Source: Morella rubra
Lineage: Eukaryota; Streptophyta; Magnoliopsida; Fagales; Myricaceae
DNA length: 64,000 nt
Assembly (NCBI GenBank): GCA_003952965.2
Contig: CM025849.1
Coordinates: 17,788,754-17,852,753, forward strand
Direction of reading: 5' to 3'
How positions within the stretch are numbered: the first letter of the stretch is position 1; the number at the start of each line of letters is the position of its first letter. Position numbers and translations under genes: made by a program. Below, piece after piece: positions 23,957 to 36,116 of the stretch. The notes beneath the pieces are model-generated. The model did no database searches, was not told the origin of the DNA, and was given only the letters and a program-made list of their open reading frames with translations.

Positions 23957-24903
23957 GGGTCTGTTTGTTTCGCTCTAAAGCATTTTTTTTTTTGTAAAGT
24001 AGTCTCCAATGCATTATGTTTCAATAAAGTATTCTAATTTCCAGTGTCTGATTATTACATCAAATATATTTTCTGCAAGTATTTTTCAATATTTTTGACA
24101 TATGTTATATTTTTTGTAATTTTACATGATTAATAAACTTAATTTTTAATATCAATTTGAAATAAAATAAAATAAAGTTTTTGATAGAGTAAGAAAGGGG
24201 TCATGTTCCTTCGAATGTTTTGGTTTCGGGTTAGAAACCCGAACACTAACCTGATTTTGTTTTGGGTTTTTGTTTCAAAAGCTAACCTCAACCTTGAAAA
24301 AAGCTAAAACCGTCGGGCTCGAGTTCCTTTGAATGCTTGGGTTTTAGGTTAGAGATGTGAACACAAACTTGACTTTTCTCTGGTTCATGTTTCAAAATCC
24401 AACCTGGCCCCAAAAAAAGCTAAAATCATCGGGGTCGGGTTCCTTTGAACGCTTTAGTTTTGGATTAGAGACCTGAATACGAACCTGATTTTTCTCGGTT
24501 CATGTTTCAAAACCTGACCCTAAAAAACTAAAATTGTTGGGATCAGGTTCTTTTGAATGATTTAGTTTCGGTTAGAGACCTGAACACAACTTTATTTTTT
24601 TCGGTTCATGTTTCAAAACCCGACCCTGACCACGATGTAACCCACTAGTTTGGGTTGAACCGGGTCGGTTTCAAGTCAGAGGTTGGGTCGATTGGTTTTT
24701 GGCCACCCCTAAGACTGGGAGAGGCAGGCTAGGAAAGAGGATTCACTAGTTTCAAAAAGTAAACCACTTTTAAAAAAGTGAAGCTACATTTTACAGTTGA
24801 CCGAATTGAGTTTCGATTCATTGTATTTTAAGAGGCTCTCAAAACAGTCAAAAGTATGGAATATACTTTCTAGAAAGTAAAATACTGCAGAACAAACGGA
24901 GTC
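23957..24903. mobile_element. PIF/Harbinger-like non-autonomous element (0.95 kb)
   Basis: Left end GGGTCTGTTTGTTTCGC; the right end reverse-complements to GACTCCGTTTGTTCTGC. The flanking TAA (23954-23956 and 24904-24906) is the 3-bp target duplication typical of PIF/Harbinger. The paralogous segment at 28081-28145 contains the unoccupied site CAGTTTAAATGTGG with one TAA (28118-28120), which shows directly that 947 bp plus TAA were inserted. No transposase is present. A minisatellite and a hAT-like end (GGCCACCCCTAAG near 24702-24714) lie inside. Confidence 0.87.
24200..24650 (+). repeat. Minisatellite, four units of about 108-118 bp
   Basis: Units are marked by GTTCCTTTGAATG-like starts at 24205, 24323, 24439 and 24547, each followed by a TTAGAGACCTGAACAC-like block and a GGTTCATGTTTCAAAACC-like block. 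It sits inside the Harbinger-like element. The end at about 24700 (TTTTTGGCCACCCCTAAG) resembles a hAT terminus, so this may be an older nested element; no clean target duplication was found. Confidence 0.75.
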
Positions 24904-25004
24904 TAAATGTGGATAGAAGGAAAATATAAAACATAAAACTTTTTTAAAAAAATTAAAAGTTATCAAATATAAGTAATTAAAAAAATAAAAAATAAGAAGT
25001 GATG

Positions 25005-25119
25005 GAGATCAGGCCTGCTCGCAGTGGAGTGGGGACGTACAGAGCCGCTCTAAAAGTGGTGGGGGGGGGGGGGGGGGGGGGGGTCCCTTCAGTGTGAGGA
25101 CGACCGAGATATTTCCCCC
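25005..25119. repeat. Module M boundary, copy with a G23 run
   Basis: The block CTGCTCGCAGTGGAGTGG..GACGTAC..TCCCTTCAGTGTGAGGACG resembles those starting the modules at 26.77, 28.20, 30.53 and 49.91 kb. Here the short G stretch of the other copies is expanded to 23 uninterrupted Gs (25061-25083). Confidence 0.8.
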
Positions 25120-26759
25120 TGAGAGAGATAATAATGAGTCAATGCTATCATTCACCCTTTGGAAGTGGAAGCCAGATCGTTCTTCTTACACTTGAAACAG
25201 CTGCAGATCGAAGGCAATGCATTGGCTGTGATTTTGGGCTAGCGAAATATATATAAAGTATTAATCTTCACAACATATTTCAAGATATTTATTGTAGGGA
25301 TTTTTTTCAATTTGATGCTTGAATTGGATAATCCAATTCAGAAAGAGATAGATAGTATATAGGTTCTATAACATTCAATATTATCTATATATTAATTATC
25401 AGGTAATGTGGTGGGCTCTACTGTATGACCTATATATTGGATCTATTTCTATCTGAATTAAAAGTTATGAAATATATATAATCAATTACAAAAATAAAAA
25501 AACAATTAATCGGCACCAACGGGGATCCCTGCTCGCAGTGGAGGCCTCCTTATCACCGCTCATGCTCAATCCTTACATTATTTTCTTTTTAATATAGTTT
25601 TTCGTAACTACAGTTGGTCAACTAGTGCGCATTAAGTTCTTTCCACGAAATGTTACTAATCATGTTTAAGTGGTCCACATGTTGGTATAATTAGTCGAAA
25701 TTGTGAAAATTTTTCTTGGAAACTTCCTATACGTGAACAATCAATTGCCTATAAGACGTGAAAGTTGCAAGTTTTAGAATGAGATGATTGTAATCTTCTT
25801 TGCTCTAAATAAGCCAGAAAAAACAAGTAACGATGGAAATAATTTTTTTTTTTGTTATCATTACTGTAAGAATTGATGATCTTCAGAGTTGCAGCGGAAT
25901 TTGACTGTTGAAATCAAGTAGCCCAAGCGTGCTGTCTCTTTCGGATTCACGAGCGCAGTTGTTTGGGAAAAAAAGTTTAGAGAGAGAAACTCTTTCTCAC
26001 GTTATGACTCACTCCCTCTCAAATGAAAGTTTTAAGTTTATATAATGACTCACTCAAAAATTTTAGCTGTGCTTGTGTGTGGGATCCTTAAGGATATCAA
26101 ATCTCGGCCGTAGGATTATCATGAAAAATTCTTTTTCATTATCTCCCGAATATTCTATATTCCGAATCTATAGGCTTCTACAAATTGTGATAATGTCTAT
26201 TAATATATCACAATTGACGCTCAAGATAGTGAGACTATTTTTGTGAAATTCTTTTTGTTAACAATTATTTGCTTATTTATCCCTCCACCATATTATATTC
26301 CACTTGAGGCAATAAGATCGGAATAATATCACTGATTAAATCCCAGTTCATATAATTCATAATCCACAATCTATAAGCCGTTGGACTCTCTTGTTTCTAA
26401 CACAATTTCACAAATATATATATATATTAATTTTGAAAAAATATTTTCACAAAATTCCTCTAGCCAAAAATTTATTTTCGAGTCCAACTCTATACAAATA
26501 CTTGAATATACTGTTTCACAAAGAAACTAGTGGATTCTTTATTTAGCATTCATGATACAAACCTATTTATCATGCACAAAACCCAACGTTGTCTGAAATA
26601 TTTTGACATTAAAAGATTATTACCAAATGATTAGGTCGATGCACTAATATACAATAAATTAGTTTAAACGTAGATAAAATGAAATATGAAACACAAAACT
26701 TATATAAAAAATAAAATTAATTAAAAAGTTAGGAAATATAAATAATTAAAAAAATAAAA
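25120..26759 (+). repeat. Tandem segmental duplication, first copy
   Basis: Homologous to 28918-30529 at an offset of about 3.8 kb. Shared landmarks are GAGTCAATGCTATCATTC (25137 / 28926), TATATATTAATTATC, a block with CTCACTCCCTCTCAAATGAA (about 26006 / 29765) and TTCCACTTGAG.CAATAAGAT (about 26300 / 30060). No open coding sequence; AT-rich with a few kb-scale LTR-like features but no PBS. Confidence 0.8.
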
Positions 26760-27260
26760 AATAAGAAATCGGCACAATGGAGATCCCTGCTAGAAGTGAA
26801 GGGGGGACGTATGCGACCCTCTCTAAAGGTGGGGGAAGCTTCCGTGTGAGGATGGGGATATTTCCCCCCCTAATTTCTGTTTTTTTTTTTCCCTGAATTT
26901 TAAACTTGAAAATTGAAATGGTAAATTTTTATTTTTTTTTTTTATCCATGAGTAAAATGCCAAAAGTGATTTTTTTAGGTACCTACGTATGCATCTGATT
27001 GTCCTAAAAAATACTACCTATGAATTTTCCATCCTAAGTAGATGAGAAATTAACTAACTCCTAAAATCAAAAATTTCAAAATACTAGTCTCAATTTCAAA
27101 ATAGCATAAAACATGTTATATAAAAGAGACAAAAAAGAGAAAATGACTTGCAATCATTTTGGAGAAGAAAATAAGAAAGTTGAAATAATTTCGTAATAAT
27201 CACGCATTATGAATGTAATGACCACATATTCACTGAACGCAATAACCATGCATTATGAAT
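26760..27260 (+). repeat. Module M, copy 1
   Basis: GATCCCTGCTAGAAGTGAAG, GGGGACGTATGCGACCCTCT and GTGAGGATGGGGATATTTCC, then a T-run, a TTTATCCATGAGTAAAATGC block, ATACTACCTATGAATTTTCC, and a tail with repeated ATCACGCATTATGAATG. Other copies are at about 28200-28890, 30530-31200 and 49900-50640. Non-coding. Confidence 0.8.
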
Positions 27261-28199
27261 CATATTTTTTAAAAAGAGAATGATGATTTTTGGGGAACAA
27301 ACACACTAAGGGTCAGTATCACTCGCCCCCACTACCACAAAATTTTAATTTATAAAGCTTAAATATGTAATATATATAGTATTTTAAGCTCTCTGATTTG
27401 ATTGACAAAAAACATAAGGAAAAAAGAAGAAGAAAAAAGAAAGAAACAAACTCATGATTCAACAGATATAATATACTTTATGCTATTTTTGAATTCAGAC
27501 AAGTGGTACAAAACATAAAACTTATAAAAAACAAAAATTAAAAGATATTAAATATATATAATCAATTAAAAAAATAAAAAACCGATGGGGATCCCTGCTG
27601 GCAGTGGAGGCCTCCTTATGACCACGCATGCTCAATCCTTATATTCTTTTCTTTTTAATGTAGTTTTTAGTAACTACAGTTGGTCAAGTAGTGCGCAATT
27701 TATATGGATTTTATAGACTCCAAGCTTCTTCAACAAAATGTTAATTATCATGTCTAAGTGGTCCACTTGATGATCTAAAATTGTCAAATTTTTGCTAGAA
27801 CAATCAATTTGCATACAAGACATGAAAATTACAAGTTTTCGAATCAGACAATTGCAATCTTGCTCTAAATTAGCCAGAAAAAACAATGTAACGATGGAAA
27901 TAACATTTTTCCATTTTTTGTTGCCATTCCAAATAAAGCCGTCAAAACTATCAACATCATGTTATGACCTGTGGTTTGTCGGTTTGTAAATTTACGGTCA
28001 CACAAAATTCATATATTGCAGACTTGCAGTAAATTGGGTCATACAATTCATACGTGACGCATTTTAGGACAAGTCAGATGCATATATATGTGTCATAGTT
28101 TAAAAAACAAATCAGTTTAAATGTGGATAGAAGGAAAATATAAAATATAAAACTTATAAAAAATAAAAAGTTATGAAATATAAGTAATTAAAAAAATAA
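27261..28199 (+). repeat. AT-rich flank and RLP-leader-like repeat; carries the MITE empty site
   Basis: 27275-27480 matches 49605-49810 (block with AAGCTCTCTGATTTGATTGA). 27585-28145 matches parts of 22.96-23.95 kb. It includes the unoccupied target CAGTTTAAATGTGG at 28113-28126, which corresponds to the junction interrupted by the Harbinger-like element at 23957. Confidence 0.75.
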
Positions 28200-28917
28200 G
28201 AAATCGGCACTGATGGAGATCCCCGCTCGCAGTGGAGTAGGGACGTACGGAGCCGCCGCTCTAAAAGTGAGGGAGGTCCCTTCAGTGTGAGGACGGGGAT
28301 ATTTCCCCCTGATTTTTTTTTTCTCCTTCTGAATTTTAAATTTTAAATTTAAATGGTAAAGTTTTATTTTTTTATCCATGTGTAAAATGTCCAAAGTAAT
28401 TTTCTAAAGTACCCACATATGCATTTGAGTGTTTTTAAAAAATACTAAGTTTTGAATTTTTCATCCTAAGTGGATGAGAAATCAAGTGACTCCTTGAATC
28501 AACGAGGGATCAAAGATCCTAAAATCAAAAACTTTAAAACACGGATCTCAATTTAAAAATAGCATAAAACACAATTATATAGTTTACATTGTCCCTCCTT
28601 TTTTTCTTTGAGGGGAAGGAAAAGATATCTTTTAGTCACTACAATATAATATTTGGAGAAAATTTCTTTCTAAGTCAGTCGAAAGGGGAATCCATGGTGT
28701 GTGCAACTATATTACGTGGAAATCATACTCAAAGATCAAAAAGAAAACGACTTGCAAGCATTCTAGAGAATAAAATAAGAAAATTGAAATAATTTCGTAT
28801 TGACCTCAGATTCAAAGAATGTAATGACAACGCATTATGAATCCTTACAATTTTTTTAATAGTTTTTTGTACTACAACTACTCAAGTAATGCTCCTTTTT
28901 TGTGGAAACTGAGAGAG
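28200..28917 (+). repeat. Module M, copy 2
   Basis: Same order as the copy at 26760: GATCCCCGCTCGCAGTGGAG, GGGACGTACGGAGCCGCC, GTGAGGACGGGGATATTTCC, TTTATCCATGTGTAAAATG, ACGTGGAAATCATACTCAAA, ACGACTTGCAAGCATTCT and ACGCATTATGAATCCTTAC. Non-coding. Confidence 0.8.
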
Positions 28918-30529
28918 ATAATAATGAGTCAATGCTATCATTCTCCCATTGGAAGTGGAAGCCAGATCGTTCTTCTTTCACTTGAAATAGCCTGCAACAA
29001 ATGGAATGGATCGAAGGCAATGTATTGGCTGTGAGTCTGGACTAGCAAAATACATATAAAGTATTAATCTTCACAACATATTTTAAGATATTTATTGAAT
29101 AGTTCAATTCTGAAAGAAATAAGATTGCATATAAGTCCTATAACAATCAATATTATCTATATATTAATTATCGAGTAGTGTGGTGGGCTCCCCTGTAAGA
29201 CCTACATATTGGATATATCTCTATCGGAATTAAAATATATATAATCAATTAAAAAAATACAAAACAATTAATCGTCACCAACGGAGGGTTCCGTGCTCGC
29301 AGTAGGCCTCCTTATCACCATGCATGCTTAACCCTTGCATTCTTTTCATTGTAATATAGTTTTTCGTATCAACAGTTGGTCAAGTAGTGCGCATTAATTT
29401 GTATCGGTTTTGTAGAACTCAAGCTCTTTCCACAAAATGAAACTGATCATGTTTTAAGTGGTCCACATATTGATCATGTCTAAGTCGTCGAAATTGTCAA
29501 AATTTTGCTTGGAAACTTCTTATGCGTGAACAATCAATTGCATACAAGACGTGAAAATTGCAATTGTATTTGCTCTAAATTAGCCAGAAAAAACAAGTAA
29601 CGATAGAGATTTTTTTTTTTTTTTTTTTTTTTCCATTTTTCTTCAGTGTTGCAGCGAAATTTGATCGTTGAAATCAAGCAGTCTAAGCATACTGTCTCTT
29701 TTCAAATTCAGGTGCACAATTGTTCAAGAGAAAGAAAGTTTAGAGAGAAAAACTATTTCTCACATTATCACTCACTCCCCTCTCAAATGAAAGTATTGAG
29801 TTTATATAATGGCTCACTCCAAAACTTCAATTGCGCTTGTGCGAGGGATCCTTAAAGATCTCAAATCTCGGCTGTAGGATAATCATTAAAAACTATTTTT
29901 CATTAACTCTCGAATATTTTGTATTCCAAATTTTTGAGCTTCTACAAATTATGATCATGTCCATTAACATATCACAATTGACCCCGAGATAGTGAGACTA
30001 TTTTCGTGAAATCTCTTTTGCTAACAATTATTTGCTTATTTATCCTTCCATCATACTATATTCCACTTGAGCCAATAAGATTGGAATAATATTACTGATT
30101 AAATCTTACTTCATATAATTCTTAATTCACAATCTATAACCCGTTGGACTCTCGTGTTTCCAAAATAATTTTACAAATAAATATATTATATATATTAATT
30201 TTGAAAAATATTTTTCAAAAAATTCCTTTAGCTAGAGATTTCTTTTTGAATCAAACTCTATACAAATGCTGAATATACTGTTTCACAGAGAGACTGACAG
30301 ATTCCTTATTGAGCATTCATACAAACTCATTTATCATGCACAAAGCCCAATGTTGTCTGGAATATTTGATGTAGAAAGATTATCACCAAATGACTAGGTC
30401 AAAGCACTAGCACATAACAAATTAGTGTAAACATAGAAAAAAGGAAATATAAAACATTAAACTTATAAAAAAAATAAAATTAATTAATAAGTTATGAAAT
30501 ATTAAAAAAATAAAAAACAAGAAATTGGC
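28918..30529 (+). repeat. Tandem segmental duplication, second copy
   Basis: Partner of 25120-26759. A T-run at about 29609-29631 interrupts the similarity; elsewhere the copies differ by substitutions and small indels. No coding sequence. Confidence 0.8.
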
Positions 30530-31237
30530 ACCAATGGAGATCCTTGCTCTTCCTGGATGGGGGACGTACGCGACCCTCTCCAAAGGTTGGGGAGGTCCCT
30601 TCCGTATGAGGACGTGGATATTTGCACCCTGATTTTTTTTCCCTTCTACTTTAAAATTGAAATGAAAAATTTTTATTTTTATTTTATCCATGAGTAAAAT
30701 GCCTAACGTAAATGTTTTTTGGTACCCACATAGTCACATATGCATATGAGTGTCCTAAAAATACTATCTATGAATTTTTAGATGAGAAATTAATTAGTGA
30801 TTCCTAGAATCAAAATTTTCAAAATACGAGTCTCACTTTCAAAATAGCATAAACATGTTACATAAATATATACATTTTCCCTCAGTTTTTTTCTTTGGGG
30901 CAACGGAAAAGATATCTCTAGTTAGTACAATATAATGTTTGGAGAAAATTTTATTCTAAGTGAGTCAAAAAAATGAATCCATGGTGAGTGAGACCATAGT
31001 ACGTGGAAATCATTCTCAAAGACAAAAAAGAGAAAACGACTTGCAAGCATTTTGGAAAAGAAAATAAGAAAATTGAAATAATTTCATAATGACTACGCAT
31101 TTTGAACATAATGACCACAGATTCAATGAATGTAATGGCCACGCGTTATAAATCCTTACATTTTTTTTTCTAACTGTAGCCGATCAAGTAATGCGTCATT
31201 TTTTTGTATAAACTAAGAGAGAGATAAATCATCAGTC
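30530..31237 (+). repeat. Module M, copy 3
   Basis: GAGATCCTTGCTCTTCCTGG, GGGGGACGTACGCGACCCTC, GAGGACGTGGATATTTGC, then the same T-rich and TACGTGGAAATCATTCTCAA blocks, ending with repeated ACCACGCG/ACGCAT..TATAAATCCTTAC and a GAGAGAGATAAATC edge. Non-coding. Confidence 0.8.
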
Positions 31238-32554
31238 AATGCTATCATTCACCCTTGGAAGGGGAAGCCAGCGCGTTCTTCTTCCACTTGAAACACCTGC
31301 AGCAAACGGAATGGATTGAAGGCAATGCATTAGCTGTGATTACTTGCAAACTATCAAGTATTAATATTTACAACATATTTTAGTAAATTTATTGTCAGAA
31401 TTCTTTTCAATTTTCTATTTGAATTGGACACTCCAATTCGAAGAGAGATAAGATAGCATATAGGTCTTACTATAATCAATGTTGTCCATATGCTAATTAT
31501 CAGGCAGTGTGGTGGACTCTACTGTAAGACGATAGCATATAGGTCTTACTACATTCAATACCATCCATATGCTAATTATTGGGCAGTGTGGTGGACTCTA
31601 TTATAAGACCCACATATTGGATCTATCTCTCTTCTACTTGAACCACTAAATTAGAGAGTATCTCTTCTTGTGTTTCTTTTGTGCTATACTTCCTACAAAG
31701 CCTCTAAATGTAAATTTAGTAGAAATCATATGGCACAACACACGATCTAGTAAATTATGCTTGCAGCTTAGTAATTTCAAGACGTTGAGGTTCCATTTGT
31801 ACAAAGGGCTTTGTCGTTCCAGGCGGAGGGCAGATCTGCCCCTCGATCGGGCACACGGTGGAAGAGTCTTTCCTTGGCAACCGAGGAGGGGTAGGGGGCA
31901 GACCAAATTAGGTATGACTGCAAATCATTTTTTTTTTTGGAATTTTTTTAATTTTAATTTTGAATTTTTGTAGAATTTTTTATTTGCGTGATTTTTATTT
32001 TTTGCTGCAATTTTTTTCTTTGTTTTCTTACATTTTAATTTTCTTTTATAAATTATTTGTTAGAACATTTTTTTTTGTAATCTTTCTCAAATCAGGTTTT
32101 CAATTTTTTCGTTTTGGGTAATTTTTATTTTATTTTATTCTATTTTTAACATGTGGTACGTCAGGTTCATTACATTTTCCCTCGCGCATATTTGAAAAAC
32201 AAAATGATGGGTTTCCCAAATTTCACTCGAATCAAATTACAGGTCTTGAAATAAAAAGTTTAGAAGAATCGGTCTAAAATCCAAATAGCTTAAAAGCACA
32301 TGTATACTTTTACCGTGAGGCAATTTCTAGCCTAAGTCAATGCAAGACAACTGAGTAATCATTTTCTGTTTCTTTATAGTTTGATGCGAAAAGATTTATT
32401 TGCATTGAAATTTCTTATACGTTTAAAGTTAAATCTAAGGAGGCAAAAACTTTTATTTTTTTCGCATCGGAACGGAGATGAATTGTATTGAGTCTAAAAT
32501 TTTTTTTAGTTATCAAAGTATTGTTGTCCACCTGGAAGGTTTGTACTACAAGGT
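31238..32554 (+). repeat. Segmental duplication (partner of 55803-57097), with R1 copy 3
   Basis: Starts TGCTATCATTCACCCTTGGA and is homologous to 55806-56175 and, after a local replacement, to 56520-57185. It contains an internal duplication (about 31450-31530 / 31540-31610, GATAGCATATAGGTCTTACT) and an R1 copy (31940-32480). The GC-richer block 31810-31915 (CCCCTCGATCGGGCACACGG) is absent from the partner. The end joins a CACTA terminus in both copies. Confidence 0.8.
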
Positions 32555-35030
32555 CAGTGCAAGAATTCTAACGTATAGTGATGATGACAAATTGAAGTTC
32601 GTCGCTAAACAACATACTATTCAATCACAAAATTTAAATTTCATCACCAAAGCTACAGACTATCACTACAACAATTTTTATCTTTAGCAGCGAAACATTT
32701 TTGCTCCTGAAGATCTGCTTTTCGTCATGGAAGGTATTCAGTCATCACTATTTCGCCGCTGTAGCCGTATCGCAGAAATGATATTCAGCAGCGAAATAAA
32801 AAATTTGTCGCTGAAAATTTAAATTTCAGTGATGATATTTCCCGTCGCAGATGATTACCGTTTTCGTAGCTAAAAATTATTTTGATCGCTAAAAAAATAA
32901 TGTCACCAAATATGGCTCCATTTTCAGTGACGACCTTTTCATCACTGAACGACAAAATGTTTTGTTTGAACAAGATATGTTGCGACGATAAGACTCATAG
33001 CTAATACATTGTAGATGTACAAGAACGAATCTGTAGATCGTCCCAAAAATAACATTCGAACCGAACATGTTGTTCGAACGAACTTTTAGTGATGAAAATG
33101 TGTTTCGTCGCAAGATATTCGAGAATGTGGTCTTCTCTTTGACAACGAAAGAATTTCAACACTAATAATTAATCTCGTTCGAACCAGTACAACTCGTTCA
33201 AACAAGTTTCCCGTTCAATATTCTGTTCGAACGTGTTATCTACTTAATACATACATCTTAGTACCAAAATAATATTTGAATTTGAAAATATTCTCAAAAA
33301 TATGTTAATACACAAGATGTAATTTGAAATAGATTAAGTATCAAAGTTCTACAATTCTAAAAAGCAAAACATAAGTATCACACTACACGTAAGTCCAAAT
33401 TCTAGAAAATATTCTAAGCTTCCAACTCAAGTCCAAAACTAGTAACAAAACCAAAACCCACAGTGGAAACCTCATAATGTACAATAAAAACCCCACCTAC
33501 AAATCTCATTGTGAAACTTATGCCATGAGTAGTTGAAGTTGCTCTTGGATTTTTCTTTCCGCCTCCTCCTTTTGTGATTGTTAGATTTTAAGTTCCTCTT
33601 CCATTTGCCTTTGCATCTCCTCCATTTGTGATTGTTTGGTTTTTAGCGCATCATAGTCACTCTACCTCGACCTCCTTTCTTTTATTGTCACTCTAACCGC
33701 TTCCAACTCTCGAGCAAGTTCGGCCTCCCTTTGTATAGATGCAGAAGAGGATGATGCACTATGTTTTACAGAACGGCCCAAACCATACACATAGCTAGAT
33801 CTAGTCCCAAGGACTTGACAGAAAATCTCAATATCATTTGGAGCACCTTACTTTAGAGTAGAATGAGATTTGATGTCTACCATCTTCTCCAACAATCATA
33901 AATCTACATTAAGGATTTTAATTACATAATAGAGTAAAATATTTGAAATATGAAATAACTTTACTTACATAATTTTCTCTAGCAACTTCAAACACCCACC
34001 TTTTGTCATTTTTTTTATGTGTCTTACTATATAAATTTGCAGCTTTTGTTGTTCCACCCACGGGCTCTTACTGTGCAATCATAGGTCAAAAGAAACAAAA
34101 TTCAACTTATCTCTCAAATTAAAATGTACTAATAATTATTTAATATACTTACCAACTTCTTTTTATGCCAAACGACTTGTCTTGAACCGCTAATGTGGTG
34201 TACCTTCAATTTTAAACTATTTTGGGTGTTGATTTGACTATGTTCCTGCAAAATACAATAACTTTCATAATCTGCTTATTATTAAAATACGTTATTTATT
34301 TTCATGAACCAATTACCTGATAAGAAGGTTGAGAAAACAATTCAAAGCATTCAATCTAGTTTTTTTTTTTTTTCAGTCATGCCCTCATAGGGATAGTCCA
34401 ATGCCTCCTCTTTAATGTTAAACTTCTTAAAATTTTTATACAATTTCACCTTGTAATTTTTGAAGGCTACATTTATTATAGAATTTACTGTTTCCTTATT
34501 TTTATGTCCATCATAATTGAGCTCGAAGTCATCCTATAAAAGGAACACAAAAATAAGTTATTCACGTATGTAAGTGTATGATGTAATGTAATTAAACAAT
34601 TAAATACATACCAAAACACGTTGTCTGATATGATCCTTTACAGAATTGTGAACGTTTCCCTAAGTAGCTATATCAAATGGAGCATGAGTTCGAACAAGTG
34701 TCCCAATCAAAGTTGCAAGAAAACTAGACTCATTACCATTTGTGCTTCGATGTGCAAGAGCAATACTAACTAGAATCATACTGCTTGCCCGCACTTCACC
34801 AAAAGTCACTTCTCTTGACTTGTCACGTGCTCTTTCGGCAGGTGCAGTTGCTACAAATAAAATATAAGTTAGTTTGACAAATCCCCCGTCTGGTCGTCCA
34901 TGTATCATTACCCAACTAAGTGGAACCTGGCTTGCCCCTACTACATCATTACAAATTAGGGTTTGACACATGTTTTTTTTAAAAAAAAAAAATTCAAATT
35001 GAAAACGCCAAGTCACTTAAGCTCGCAAGT
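32555..35030 (-). mobile_element. CACTA element A, one end plus ORF1, truncated
   Basis: Left terminus CAGTGCAAGAATTCTAACG at 32555, a degenerate CACTA end; the paralogous end at 57098 reads CACTACAAGAATTTTAACG. The subterminal region to about 33240 is full of TAGTGATGA / TCGTCGC motifs and of the palindromic GTTCGAAC (for example 33072 and 33178-33235). A broken ORF1 follows on the minus strand. No second terminus was found before element B begins at 35134, so the other end is deleted or displaced. Confidence 0.75.
33518..35016 (-). pseudogene. CACTA ORF1 (Ptta/En/Spm, Transposase_24-like), element A
   Basis: Minus-strand coding traces in several exons and frames. Near the 5' end: GTLVRTHAPFDIATWGNVHN (about 34710-34650), then DHIRQRVL and DDFELNYDGHKN (about 34640-34500), typical of the plant En/Spm ORF1 family. 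Further on are KLKVHHISGSRQVVWHK (about 34215-34160), an AEIFCQVLGTRSSYVYGLGR-like motif (about 33830-33770) and a C-terminal Glu/Gln-rich coiled coil ending LQLLMA at 33518. Stops and frameshifts break it. The family is known from plant CACTA elements; its role beside TNP2 is only partly understood. Confidence 0.8.
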
Positions 35031-35335
35031 CCCCCCAAAAATTTCCCTAATTTCCCTAATTTCCCAAATCATTTGGGTGAAATTAGGATAAGGGAATGTC
35101 TCCTATTAGTACGTTAGCTTGAATGTCGTGTGTCACTACAAAACAATTGATATTTAGTGACATAAATTTTCGTCATTAAAGTCAAAATTTCGTCATTAAA
35201 AGTATTAGTAACGAAACTTTTTCGTCATGACGTTTGTCAGTGTATGCGCGTCATAAAATATATTTCGTGACAAAATTCGGGTTTCATCACGAAAAGTTTT
35301 CCGTGACAGAAAATTTTTGCCACTAAATATGTTGG

Positions 35336-35900
35336 TCAATTGGTAATTGTACCAATTGATCGGTAAAACCGAAGTGATAGATCGGGTGGATTCGCAATCG
35401 GTCGGACTTTGTTTTGAAATGATTGACCGGGAAATAAGAACGATTGATCACCACTTTGAGGATGATCGAACGGTAAGTAATGACGATCGATCAAATACAT
35501 ATTGCTGATCGATCGATACATATAACCGAAATGCTATGAAGAAGACGATCGATCGTTTTAGTACCACCGATCAACGTGTTTGTCTAACCGATCGATCACT
35601 TGAGTTGGACGATCGATCATTGTATTAAAAATCGGTCGGTCGGTTATGTTAATGATAGAACGATTATTTTCAAAGTGTCGATCAGTGTCACATAACGATC
35701 GATCACTTAAGTTGGATGATCGACCAGCTATTTCTCCACCAATCGATCGCTTATAATACCTATGGATCGCTTGCACGGAGGCGATCAATTGGTTATGTTA
35801 CTGATCAATCATTATTTTAGGCATTTTAATATTGGCGATCGAACGATGGTATTCACGATCGATTGTTTTCACAATCACTGTTCCATCGCTGGAAGTGCCG
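35336..35900. repeat. Left subterminal GATCGATC-rich array of element B
   Basis: More than ten copies of GATCGATCG or close variants occur irregularly at about 30-60 bp spacing (for example 35504-35518, 35548-35554, 35589-35596, 35696-35704). In characterised CACTA elements such clustered subterminal motifs bind the element's own regulatory protein; that role is inferred here. Confidence 0.8.
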
Positions 35901-36116
35901 ATTGAACTATAATAACATAATCAGTTTTTTTTTTCAAAAATAATAATAGAAAATATTATATAACATGTACTATTACAATAAAAATACAATACTCACATTA
36001 ATGAACGTCAATAATAATACATAATGATCCGTAATTAAACCGAAAATAACATCGTAATAATACACATTCACAAAGCTTTTACAACATACATGTATCTACC
36101 TGTGTGAGCCTCCAAA

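Noticed and set aside
32478..32687. 69-residue open frame at the left end of CACTA element A
   Set aside because: Spans the repeat-to-transposon junction and the non-coding subterminal region.
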